Assembly (NCBI GenBank): GCA_038252405.1
Contig: JBBSAJ010000063.1
Location: 1 to 7,580 of the forward strand
Direction: 5' to 3'
DNA: 7,580 bases
DNA from: DATCDE01 sp038252405
GTDB taxonomy: Bacteria; Actinomycetota; Actinomycetes; Prado026
Positions within the stretch are counted from its first letter, which is position 1; each line of letters starts with the position of its first letter. The notes under the pieces were generated by a model that saw only the letters and a program-made list of their open reading frames with translations, did no database searches and was not told where the DNA came from. Of the stretch, positions 1-5,683 are shown one piece after another. The position numbers were made by a program, and so were the translations under genes.

Positions 1-218
1 ATGTGGGCGTTGGCCTCGTTGCGCCGAACGGCAGTCAGCAGGGTGAGCAGGCGGCCGGTCCGTTCGGGGTTACGTAGGGCATCCACCCCCGGAGACCACT
101 CATCACCCCCATCTGCGAGACAAGACATGTGTTCGATGATATCGAGCGCAACCGACAGTCGTCCAGAGTCGATTCGGTGGCTGTGGACACGGACCGACGA
201 CACCTCCTCCGCCTGCAA
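1..218 (-). CDS. Partial hypothetical protein (5' part only, runs off left edge)
   Basis: I do not recognise this protein. Reading the minus strand, one frame is open from a stop at 260-258 to position 1. It gives a protein-like sequence with alternating charged and hydrophobic stretches, including SGRLSVALDIIEHM and ERTGRLLTLLTAVRRNEANA. The other two minus frames over the same DNA read as arginine/serine/proline-rich shadows. The start is uncertain. TTG at 218-216 has no clear ribosome binding site. GTG at 203-201 follows GGAGGAG, but with only about 2 nt of spacing. Third positions are visibly less GC-biased than in every other gene here, with codons such as GAT, GTT, CGA, TCT and ATA-containing flanks, which suggests recent acquisition or a decaying fragment. 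It is divergent from the DUF4097 gene. It could also be non-coding remnant DNA. Confidence 0.4.
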   Translation of the reverse strand, partial: MQAEEVSSVRVHSHRIDSGRLSVALDIIEHMSCLADGGDEWSPGVDALRNPERTGRLLTLLTAVRRNEANAH

Positions 219-233
219 GATGGCAACTCGATA

Positions 234-239
234 TTGACA
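234..239 (+). promoter_or_regulatory. Possible -35 box (perfect TTGACA) before the DUF4097 operon
   Basis: A perfect TTGACA hexamer stands 29 nt before the chosen DUF4097 start. The sequence 17 nt further on, TTCACT at 257-262, matches the -10 consensus at only three of six positions. If it is used, the transcript would start close to the ATG at 269. Weak evidence, because the -10 is poor. Confidence 0.25.
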
Positions 240-268
240 ATTTGGTAAGAAGGGGCTTCACTTCTGCC

Positions 269-1114
269 ATGACTACCCCAGACATGCGTTCCCTGCTGGA
301 GCAGGTCGCGGCCGGTCGGCTGGATCCGGCCGACGCAGCCCGCCTGCTCGACCGTCCCGCTGCGGCGGCCGAGCCGGCCGAGCCGACGGAGCCGATGGAG
401 CCGGCCGAGCCGCCCGTCAGCGAACCGTCGTCCGTGCGCGTCGTCCCCGCGCCCACGGACGCGCCCCCCGCCGACCGCGTCCGTCGGCTGCTGGTGCGCT
501 CCACTGCCCGCTCGGTCCGGGTCATCGCCGACCCGACCGTCGCCACCGTCGACGTCGAGGGTCCGCACCGCACCGTCCGCGAGGACGACCTGCTGCGCAT
601 CGAGTCCGACCTGGCCGGCCCGGAGCCCGGCTCCTGGTCGCAGGAGCACCCCGCCACCTGGTGGCGGTCCTTCGTCCAGACCGGCGCCCTCGGCGAGCGG
701 CTCGTCGTCCGGGTCAACCCGGAGCTGACCGTGGAGGCCGAGGTCACCGCCGGCGCACTCGACGTCGTCGGGCTCACGCACGGGCTGCGGTTCCGGGTGA
801 CCGCCGGCTCCATCAAGGCCACCGGCTGCGCCGGCTCGGTCGACGGCGTGGTTCAGGCGGGCAGCGCCAAGCTCGAGCTGCTGGTCCAGGCGAACTCCCG
901 GGTGCGCTGCGAGTCCGGCAGCCTCGACCTGCGGCTGCTGCCCGGCTCCGACGTCACCGTCCGCACCGATGTCGAGCTCGGCGACCTCAAGGTCTACGAC
1001 GCCGACGGGACGACGTCCAAGCCCTCGTCCCGCAAGCCCTTAGTCGTGGGTGCGGGCACCGCGACCTTCGACTTGGAGGTCGTCATGGGTTCGATCAAGG
1101 TGCGGCGGCCATGA
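269..1114 (+). CDS. DUF4097/YvlB-like putative adhesin with N-terminal SHOCT-like module
   Basis: 281 aa, with three parts. Residues 8-28 (LLEQVAAGRLDPADAARLLD) form a short helical module of the kind found in SHOCT-like and YvlB proteins. Residues 31-65 are an Ala/Glu/Pro linker containing repeated EP dipeptides. Residues about 72-280 are a beta-rich domain with recurring short units such as VTAGSIKATG, VQAGSAKLEL and CESGSLDLRL, typical of the DUF4097 (putative adhesin) beta-solenoid-like fold. I see no signal peptide or membrane segment, so export is not evident. I chose ATG 269 because AAGAAGGGG lies at 247-255; an in-frame TTG at 242 would add nine residues but has no binding site. The stop overlaps the start of the DUF2089 gene (ATGA), implying one operon and coupled translation. 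The molecular function of this family is not established; a role in envelope stress is inferred from distant Bacillus relatives. Confidence 0.82.
   Translation: MTTPDMRSLLEQVAAGRLDPADAARLLDRPAAAAEPAEPTEPMEPAEPPVSEPSSVRVVPAPTDAPPADRVRRLLVRSTARSVRVIADPTVATVDVEGPHRTVREDDLLRIESDLAGPEPGSWSQEHPATWWRSFVQTGALGERLVVRVNPELTVEAEVTAGALDVVGLTHGLRFRVTAGSIKATGCAGSVDGVVQAGSAKLELLVQANSRVRCESGSLDLRLLPGSDVTVRTDVELGDLKVYDADGTTSKPSSRKPLVVGAGTATFDLEVVMGSIKVRRP
371..412 (+). repeat. 9-bp-period GAGCCG repeat coding for an EP-rich linker
   Basis: GAGCCG occurs five times at exact 9-bp spacing (371, 380, 389, 398, 407), separated by GCC, ACG, ATG and GCC. It encodes EPAEPTEPMEPAEP, residues 35-48 of the DUF4097 protein, between the helical module and the beta domain. 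Copy number could vary between strains by slippage. Confidence 0.75.
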
Positions 1115-1479
1115 GCGAGCCCACGCACCGGCCCCCGCGGGACTGTCCGGTCTGCTCCGCCCGCCTCGCCGTCACCAGGCTGGGTTGCCGCTCCTGCGGC
1201 ACCGAGCTGTCCGGCGCGTTCCGGCAGTGCTCCTACTGCGGGCTGTCGGACGACGACCTCGAGCTGCTCACGGTGTTCCTCGTCTCCCGCGGCAACATGA
1301 AGGAGCTGGAGCGCCACCTCGGGGTCAGCTACCCCACCGCGCGGCAGCGCTACGCGGAGCTGCTCGGCCGGCTCGGCTTCGAGGCCGCACCCGCCCCGCT
1401 CACCCGTGAGCAGGTGCTCGCCGACCTCGCGGCCGGCCGGTTGTCGGTCGACGAGGCGGAGGCGCTGCTCCGTGGCTGA
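1111..1479 (+). CDS. DUF2089 family zinc-ribbon / helix-turn-helix protein
   Basis: 122 aa, a typical size for the family. Residues 12-43 carry three CxxC-type pairs (C12/C15, C26/C29, C40/C43), a zinc-ribbon-like fold. Residues about 45-82 (LSDDDLELLTVFLVSRGNMK followed by ELERHLGVSYPTARQRYAELL) match the DUF2089 helix-turn-helix region. Residues about 97-122 (LTREQVLADLAAGRLSVDEA, then EALLRG) form a C-terminal SHOCT-like helical module, nearly the same as the N-terminus of the upstream DUF4097 protein. The start overlaps the upstream stop by 4 nt (ATGA), with AAGG at 1097-1100 as a modest ribosome binding site. Partnership with a DUF4097/YvlB-type gene is a known pattern. I infer a DNA-binding regulator or regulator-like partner of the upstream protein; no function is established. 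Family assignment is firm, role is not. Confidence 0.85.
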   Translation: MSEPTHRPPRDCPVCSARLAVTRLGCRSCGTELSGAFRQCSYCGLSDDDLELLTVFLVSRGNMKELERHLGVSYPTARQRYAELLGRLGFEAAPAPLTREQVLADLAAGRLSVDEAEALLRG

Positions 1480-1498
1480 GGGCTGGGGACGCCGGCGC

Positions 1499-1571
1499 GG
1501 ACGACGGGACACCGTCCGTCCCGGGGCGCGTCCGGGTGGGGTCCGCCCGCCCCTCGTGCGTCCCGTCGTCC
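1499..1571. repeat. Perfect 12-bp inverted repeat after the DUF2089 gene
   Basis: GGACGACGGGAC at 1499-1510 is exactly complementary to GTCCCGTCGTCC at 1560-1571, enclosing 49 nt of GC-rich DNA. The inner part of the left arm (CGGGAC, 1505-1510) can instead pair with GTCCCG at 1518-1523, giving a compact 6-bp hairpin with a 7-nt loop. No T-tract follows either form. It begins 20 nt after the DUF2089 stop, so it may act as an unusual terminator or RNA stabiliser at the operon end. Confidence 0.55.
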
Positions 1572-1602
1572 TGCCATGAAGGGCGAAAAGGTGCGACCCC
1601 GC

Positions 1603-1624
1603 GCAACGATGGGACCCTTGTTGC
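1603..1624. repeat. Imperfect palindrome upstream of the ABC exporter promoter
   Basis: GCAACGA at 1603-1609 pairs with TTGTTGC at 1618-1624 (one G-T pair), and GG/CC pairing continues inward across one mismatch. The result is a near-complete palindrome of 22 nt. It lies 25 nt upstream of the probable -35 box of the exporter operon. It could be an operator, the tail of the preceding transcript, or a dispersed repeat unit. Confidence 0.4.
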
Positions 1625-1648
1625 CGGGCCGGCCGGGGGGAAAAGCGG

Positions 1649-1678
1649 TTGAGGGCTGTCGGTACCCCTGCCTAGCGT
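1649..1678 (+). promoter_or_regulatory. Probable sigma70-type promoter of the ABC exporter operon
   Basis: TTGAGG (1649-1654) and TAGCGT (1673-1678) are separated by 18 nt, a good match to actinobacterial housekeeping promoters (TTGACA / TAnnnT). Transcription would start near 1685, giving a leader of about 20 nt that contains the GAGGAG ribosome binding site at 1693-1698. Confidence 0.6.
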
Positions 1679-1703
1679 CGAGACGAGCCCCCGAGGAGCA
1701 GCC

Positions 1704-2708
1704 ATGACCACAGCGATCGAAGCGCACGGGTTGGTGAAGCACTACGGCGACGTCAAGGCCCTCGACGGCGTCGACCTGCGGGTCGAGGAGGGCACCGTGC
1801 TCGGCCTGCTCGGGCCGAACGGGGCCGGCAAGACCACGACGGTGCGGATCCTGTCCACCCTGCTCCGCCCGGACGCCGGCACGGCCACCGTGGCCGGGTA
1901 CGACGTCGTCCGGGACGCCCAGCAGCTCCGGTCGGTGATCGGGCTGTCCGGCCAGTACGCCGCGGTCGACGAGAACCTCACCGGGCGGGAGAACCTCTAC
2001 CTGTTCGGCCGGCTCTACCAGCTGCCGAAGGCGGTGGCCCGGACGCGGGCCGACGAGCTGCTCGAGCAGTTCTCCCTCACGGCTGCGGCCGGCCGGGTGG
2101 CCAAGACGTACTCCGGCGGGATGCGGCGCCGGCTCGACCTGGCCAGCGCACTGATCGGTCGGCCGCGACTGCTGTTCCTGGACGAGCCGACGACCGGCCT
2201 GGACCCGCGCAGCCGGCTCGGCATGTGGGACGTCATCCGCGACCTGGTCCGCGAGGGCACCACCTTGCTGCTCACCACGCAGTACCTGGAGGAGGCCGAC
2301 GAGCTCGCCGACGTCATCGCGGTCGTCGACTCGGGCCGGATCATCGCCGAGGGCACCGCCGACCAGCTGAAGTCCCAGGTCGGTGGTGAGCGGATCGAGG
2401 TGGTCGCCCGGCACCCGGCCGACGTGGCCCGGACGCTCGCCCTGCTCACCCGCGACACCGGTGACGAGGGCACCGTGGACGAGCACACCCGCCGGGTCAC
2501 GGTGGCCGCGGAGGGCGGCGCGCAGCGGCTGGTGGAGGTGCTCCGCGCCCTCGGCGAGGCCGGCATCGAGATCGACGACATCGGGCTTCGGCGGCCCACC
2601 TTGGACGACGTCTTCCTGAGCCTCACCGGCCATGCCGCCGAGCAGGCCGCCCCCACCGCGGGCGACGACGAGCCGGTCGCCACCAGCCACTCCGGGAGGA
2701 CCGCATGA
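1704..2708 (+). CDS. DrrA-family ABC transporter ATP-binding protein
   Basis: 334 aa cytoplasmic ATPase that should drive the membrane partner encoded next. Motifs in order: Walker A GPNGAGKT (37-44), Q-loop glutamine at 84, signature YSGGMRRR (136-143), Walker B LLFLDE (156-161) with catalytic Glu161, D-loop GLDP (165-168), and a switch position occupied by Gln193 in LLTTQYLEEAD. Glutamine instead of histidine there is usual for the DrrA (daunorubicin resistance) group. After the ATPase domain, residues about 220-310 form a DUF4162-like C-terminal extension ending in the family motif RRPTLDDVFLSLTG, followed by an acidic, disordered tail. ATG 1704 has GAGGAG 5 nt upstream and a good promoter. 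The stop overlaps the permease start (ATGA). The substrate is unknown: no antibiotic biosynthesis genes are visible, so a drug or lipid exporter is as far as the sequence supports. Confidence 0.95.
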   Translation: MTTAIEAHGLVKHYGDVKALDGVDLRVEEGTVLGLLGPNGAGKTTTVRILSTLLRPDAGTATVAGYDVVRDAQQLRSVIGLSGQYAAVDENLTGRENLYLFGRLYQLPKAVARTRADELLEQFSLTAAAGRVAKTYSGGMRRRLDLASALIGRPRLLFLDEPTTGLDPRSRLGMWDVIRDLVREGTTLLLTTQYLEEADELADVIAVVDSGRIIAEGTADQLKSQVGGERIEVVARHPADVARTLALLTRDTGDEGTVDEHTRRVTVAAEGGAQRLVEVLRALGEAGIEIDDIGLRRPTLDDVFLSLTGHAAEQAAPTAGDDEPVATSHSGRTA

Positions 2709-3541
2709 CCGCCACCACCGCACCCGCCGAGGTGTCGACCGGCCGCACGCTGCCACCCGCCGTCACCGACGGGCTCATGGTCACCTGGCGCAACCTCAAG
2801 CGGATCCCCCGGATCCCCGAGATGGCCGTGTTCGCGGTACTGCAGTCGATCATGTTCGTGCTGCTGTTCGCGTTCGTGTTCGGCGGCGCGATCCCGCTGC
2901 CGGGCGGCGGGTCCTACCGCGAGTACCTGATGCCCGGGATCTTCGCGCAGACCCTGGCCTTCGCGGCCGTGACGACCGCGATCGGCATGACCGACGACAT
3001 GAACAAGGGGATCATCGACCGGTTCCGGTCGCTGCCCATGGCCCGGTCGGCGGTGCTGTCCGGCCGGACGACGTCCGACGTGCTGTACAACGCCGTGATC
3101 CTGGCCGTGCTCATGGCCACCGGCGTGGCGGTGGGCTGGCGGGTCCACACCGGCCTGCTCGGTCTCCTCCTGGGCGGCGCGCTGCTGGTGGCGTTCGCCG
3201 GCGCGATGGCCTGGGTCGGGGTGTACCTGGGCATGTCGGTGCCCACCGTCGAGGTCGCCCAGCAGGTCGGGTTCATCACGATCTTCCCGCTGACCTTCGT
3301 GTCCAACGCGTTCGTGCCGACCCAGTCGTTGCCGGGCTGGCTGCAGCCGTTCGCCGAGTGGAACCCGATCAGCTCGATCGTGGCCGCCTGCCGCGAGCTG
3401 TTCGGCAACCCCACGCTGCCCCCCGGTGACAGCTTCCCCGCCCAGAACCCGATCCTCATGTCGGTGCTGTGGATCGTCGCGCTGGTCGTGGTGTTCGCCC
3501 CGCTCGGCGTCCGCAAGTACCGCCGCTACAGCCGCAGCTGA
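2705..3541 (+). CDS. DrrB-like ABC-2 type transporter permease
   Basis: 278 aa membrane subunit with six predicted spans at about 41-62, 77-97, 128-146, 150-176, 186-204 and 250-268. The N-terminus (TDGLMVTWRNLKRIPRIPE) is the usual cytoplasmic amphipathic stretch of this family. Residues 96-121 (TDDMNKGIIDRFRSLPMARS, then AVLSGRT) correspond to the conserved cytoplasmic loop of ABC-2 permeases that contacts the ATPase. The segment FPLTFVSNAFVPTQSLPGWL (194-213) is also characteristic of DrrB proteins. The start is ATG 2705, with GGGAGG at 2694-2699 and a 4-nt overlap with the ATPase stop. As one ATPase plus one permease, the functional unit is expected to be a homodimer of each. It ends 44 bp before the convergent greA stop. 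Substrate unknown. Confidence 0.93.
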   Translation: MTATTAPAEVSTGRTLPPAVTDGLMVTWRNLKRIPRIPEMAVFAVLQSIMFVLLFAFVFGGAIPLPGGGSYREYLMPGIFAQTLAFAAVTTAIGMTDDMNKGIIDRFRSLPMARSAVLSGRTTSDVLYNAVILAVLMATGVAVGWRVHTGLLGLLLGGALLVAFAGAMAWVGVYLGMSVPTVEVAQQVGFITIFPLTFVSNAFVPTQSLPGWLQPFAEWNPISSIVAACRELFGNPTLPPGDSFPAQNPILMSVLWIVALVVVFAPLGVRKYRRYSRS

Positions 3542-3585
3542 CCCAGCAGCTCGGCCACCAGGGGCGACGAACCGGCGGCGGGCGG

Positions 3586-4074
3586 TCAGCCGCCGAACGG
3601 CTGGGCGTCCAGGATGCGCACCCGCATCTGCGTGCCGTTGGGCAGCGAGTAGCCGGCCTCCGAGCCGACGATCCCGTCGAGCACGGCGCCGCCCAGCGGG
3701 GACTGCGCGGAGTAGACCTCGATGTCGACGTCCCCGGCCTGCTCGCGGGAGCCGAGCAGGAACTGCTCCTTCTCGCCGTCCAGGGCGCCGCCGACGAACT
3801 CGACACTGACGACCATGCCGGCCTTGACGGTGCCGTCGGCGGCCGGCGCCTCGCCGACCTGGGCGGTCTCCAGGAGGTGCCGCAGCTGCTTGATGCGGGC
3901 CTCCATCTTGCCCTGCTCCTCCTTGGCGGCGTGGTAGCCGCCGTTCTCCTTGAGGTCGCCTTCCTCGCGCGCCGCCTCGATCTTCTTGGAGATGGAGGTA
4001 CGGCCCTCGCCGGCGAGCTGCTCGTACTCGCTCTTGAGCCGGTCGTAGGCATCCTGGGTCAGCCAGGTCGTCAC
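3586..4074 (-). CDS. greA: Transcription elongation factor GreA
   Basis: 162 aa, the normal GreA length. GreA enters the secondary channel of backtracked RNA polymerase and stimulates cleavage of the extruded transcript. Residues 1-76 form the antiparallel coiled coil, with the hallmark tip EGDLKENGGYHAAKEEQG (38-55). Asp40 and Glu43 correspond to the acidic residues that hold the catalytic magnesium (Asp41/Glu44 in E. coli). Residues about 85-160 are the FKBP-like C-terminal domain (SPLGGAVLDGIVGSEAGYSL, then PNGTQMRV). The start is GTG 4074, supported by GAGGAG (plus-strand CTCCTC at 4082-4087) with 7-nt spacing; no upstream ATG in frame fits. It lies 64 bp downstream of the DUF4307 gene on the same strand, with its own likely promoter in the gap, and converges on the ABC permease gene. 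Confidence 0.97.
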   Translation of the reverse strand: MTTWLTQDAYDRLKSEYEQLAGEGRTSISKKIEAAREEGDLKENGGYHAAKEEQGKMEARIKQLRHLLETAQVGEAPAADGTVKAGMVVSVEFVGGALDGEKEQFLLGSREQAGDVDIEVYSAQSPLGGAVLDGIVGSEAGYSLPNGTQMRVRILDAQPFGG

Positions 4075-4112
4075 GGCAGCACTCCTCGCGGTTTCGGGCA
4101 GGGGAAAACTCC

Positions 4113-4142
4113 AGGATACCGACTGATGCGGGGGAGCGTCAG
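4113..4142 (-). promoter_or_regulatory. Probable greA promoter overlapping the DUF4307 stop codon
   Basis: On the minus strand, CTGACG (4142-4137) and TATCCT (4118-4113) are 18 nt apart and resemble -35 and -10 boxes. The TGA inside the -35 hexamer is the DUF4307 stop codon. Transcription would begin near 4105, leaving a leader of about 30 nt with the GAGGAG site. This would allow greA expression apart from the upstream gene. Confidence 0.5.
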
Positions 4143-4537
4143 TTCGCCAGTCGACAGGAGTCGACCAGGCCGACGATCGCCCGCTCCGTGGTCACCAGGC
4201 TCACCGAGGTCTCGGTCTGCGACCGTCCGGCCGGAATGGTCACGTCCAGGCTGCCGACCACGTCGGTGTAGCGGTTCTTGGCCACCACCCGGCACACGGC
4301 CGTCGAGGCGGCGTCCTTGGCCACGGTGAAGCGGACGTCGACCTGCTCCGCGGAGACCACCCGGTAGGACAGCAGGGTGGCGCTGGCCCCCGGCTTGGCG
4401 GCCTGGGTCCAGGAGAAGACCACCGCGACGCCGGCGACCAGCAGGGCCAGCCCGACCAGGACGAGCGCCACCCGGGCGCCGCGGGACAGCCCGGCCCGCC
4501 GTCCGTACCGCTGCGCCAGCAGCTGGGGGTCGCTCAC
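4139..4537 (-). CDS. DUF4307 family membrane protein
   Basis: 132 aa. Residues 3-12 (DPQLLAQRYG) are the conserved cytoplasmic N-terminal motif of the family. A single membrane span follows at about 22-44 (ARVALVLVGLALLVAGVAVV), then an extracytoplasmic beta-rich domain (about 50-132) with two cysteines, C82 and C128, that could form a disulfide. I chose GTG 4537 because MSDPQLLAQRYG is where homologous proteins begin and GGGGGAG lies 9 nt upstream; a longer reading frame upstream of it would cross the divergent mca start. The same order (greA, this family, then divergent mca) occurs in Mycobacterium tuberculosis as Rv1080c-Rv1081c-Rv1082. Function is unknown; the constant neighbourhood hints at, but does not prove, a link with Mca or thiol biology. 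Confidence 0.88.
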   Translation of the reverse strand: MSDPQLLAQRYGRRAGLSRGARVALVLVGLALLVAGVAVVFSWTQAAKPGASATLLSYRVVSAEQVDVRFTVAKDAASTAVCRVVAKNRYTDVVGSLDVTIPAGRSQTETSVSLVTTERAIVGLVDSCRLAN

Positions 4538-4563
4538 CGCTCCAGTCTCCCCCACGCTCGGGC

Positions 4564-4569
4564 TACCCT
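4564..4569 (+). promoter_or_regulatory. Probable -10 box for a leaderless mca transcript
   Basis: TACCCT ends 8 nt before the mca ATG. The expected transcription start therefore falls at or within a few bases of the A at 4578. The stretch GGACGGCG before the ATG holds no convincing ribosome binding site. Both fit a leaderless mRNA, common in actinobacteria. No good -35 box is visible. Confidence 0.5.
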
Positions 4570-4577
4570 GGACGGCG

Positions 4578-5474
4578 ATGGCCACCCCTGCCGAGCCGCT
4601 GCGGCTCCTCGCTGTGCACGCCCACCCCGACGACGAGTCGAGCAAGGGCGCGGCCACCATGGCCCGCTACGTCCGCGAGGGCGTCGAGGTCCTGGTCGCC
4701 ACCTGCACCGGCGGCGAGCGCGGCGACGTCCTCAACCCGGCCCTGGCCGATGACGCGGCCGTGGCCGCCGACCTGCCCGCCGTCCGGCGCCGGGAGATGG
4801 CTGCGGCGCAGCAGATCCTCGGCGTGCGGCACGCCTGGCTGGGCTTCGTCGACTCCGGGCTGCCCGAGGGCGACCCGCTGCCGCCGCTTCCCGACGGCTG
4901 CTTCGCCCTGGTGCCGCTGGCCGAGGCGGCCGAGCCGCTGGTCCGGCTGGTGCGCGAGTTCCGGCCGCACGTCCTCGTGACGTATGACGAGAACGGCGGG
5001 TATCCGCACCCGGACCACATCAAGACCCACGAGGTCTCGGTGGAGGCGTTCGAGGCGGCCGGCGACGCCGACCGGTACCCGGGCACCGGTGAGCCGTGGC
5101 AGCCGCTCAAGCTCTACTACCACGTGAACTTCCACAAGGAGCGGCTGGTGGCGCTGCACGAGGCGGCGCTGGACGCCGGGCTGGAGTCGCCGTACGCCGA
5201 CTGGCTGGCCAGCTGGGAGGACAAGCCAGCCGACCAGGGCCGGGTGACCACCCGGGTGCACTGCGCCGGCTACTTCGCCATGCGCGACGACGCGCTGCGG
5301 GCGCACGCCACCCAGGTCGACCCGGCGGGGCGCTGGTTCGGGGTGCCCCAGCACCTGCAGCAGGCCGCCTGGCCGACCGAGGACTTCCAGCTCGCGCGTA
5401 GCCTGGTGGACGGTCCGGTGCCGGAGGACGACCTGTTCGCCGGGATCCGGGACTCGGTAGGGAGCCCTCGATGA
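4578..5474 (+). CDS. mca: Mycothiol S-conjugate amidase (Mca)
   Basis: 298 aa, normal for Mca. This cytoplasmic zinc amidase cleaves mycothiol conjugates of electrophiles and drugs to a mercapturic acid, which is exported, and glucosaminyl-inositol, which is recycled. The LmbE/PIG-L fold motif AHPDDE is at 15-20: His16 and Asp19 as zinc ligands and Asp18 as the general base. The third ligand is His147 in GYPHPDHIKTHE (141-152), and His144 sits at the other catalytic position. Lys23 in DESSKGAAT is typical of Mca rather than of the deacetylase MshB. TCTGGERGD (42-50) is also conserved. The ATG at 4578 begins at the family's usual place; an upstream in-frame extension to 4377 runs antisense through the DUF4307 gene. 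The stop overlaps the next gene by 4 nt (ATGA). The neighbouring exporter genes at 1704-3541 could be related only by speculation. Confidence 0.96.
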   Translation: MATPAEPLRLLAVHAHPDDESSKGAATMARYVREGVEVLVATCTGGERGDVLNPALADDAAVAADLPAVRRREMAAAQQILGVRHAWLGFVDSGLPEGDPLPPLPDGCFALVPLAEAAEPLVRLVREFRPHVLVTYDENGGYPHPDHIKTHEVSVEAFEAAGDADRYPGTGEPWQPLKLYYHVNFHKERLVALHEAALDAGLESPYADWLASWEDKPADQGRVTTRVHCAGYFAMRDDALRAHATQVDPAGRWFGVPQHLQQAAWPTEDFQLARSLVDGPVPEDDLFAGIRDSVGSPR

Positions 5475-5683
5475 TCCAGCTGGCCCGGTGGCCGCTCGCG
5501 GTGGACTACACCGACGGCACGCTGCCCGCGCCGGGGTGGCTCGGGTTCGGCCTGGTGGTGGCGCTCGGCGTCGCCCTGGTGTTCCTCATCCGGTCGATGA
5601 ACAAGCAGCTGCGCCGGATCCCGCCGTCCTTCGACGAGCCGGTCCCGACGCCCGGCGACCCCCCGGCGCCGCCCGCCTCATGA
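5471..5683 (+). CDS. Small single-span membrane protein downstream of mca
   Basis: 70 aa. One membrane span at about 21-40 (PGWLGFGLVVALGVALVFLI) is followed by a basic segment (RSMNKQLRRI, 41-50) and a proline-rich cytoplasmic tail (51-70), so the predicted topology is N-out/C-in. The start ATG 5471 overlaps the mca stop (ATGA) and has AGGGAG at 5459-5464 with 6-nt spacing, so co-translation with mca is likely. A small membrane protein follows mca in M. tuberculosis too (Rv1083), which supports a real gene. Function unknown; anchoring or regulating Mca at the membrane is conceivable but unsupported. Its stop TGA forms half of the palindrome TCATGA; the other half is the stop of the convergent DUF3037 gene. 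Confidence 0.82.
   Translation: MIQLARWPLAVDYTDGTLPAPGWLGFGLVVALGVALVFLIRSMNKQLRRIPPSFDEPVPTPGDPPAPPAS

Noticed and set aside
371..412. Tandem GAGCCG repeat as a regulatory element
   Set aside because: It is fully explained as the coding sequence of an EP-rich linker, in frame in the DUF4097 gene.
1350..2756. Long minus-strand open frame (468 codons) opposite the ABC ATPase gene
   Set aside because: It is the antisense shadow of a gene with all ABC ATPase motifs; its translation is arginine/glycine/valine-rich with no recognisable domain, a common artefact of high GC.
2015..3148. Minus-strand open frame opposite the ATPase and permease genes
   Set aside because: Low-complexity His/Arg/Ser-rich translation across two well-supported genes; no start signal of note.
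3542..3585. Terminator between the convergent permease and greA genes
   Set aside because: Only a short GGCGG/CCGCC stem that includes the greA stop codon is visible, with no T-tract, so the evidence is too weak to list.
4377..4577. N-terminal extension of mca to an upstream ATG
   Set aside because: It is antisense through DUF4307 and lacks the family pattern; Mca proteins begin close to the AHPDDE motif, as ATG 4578 does.
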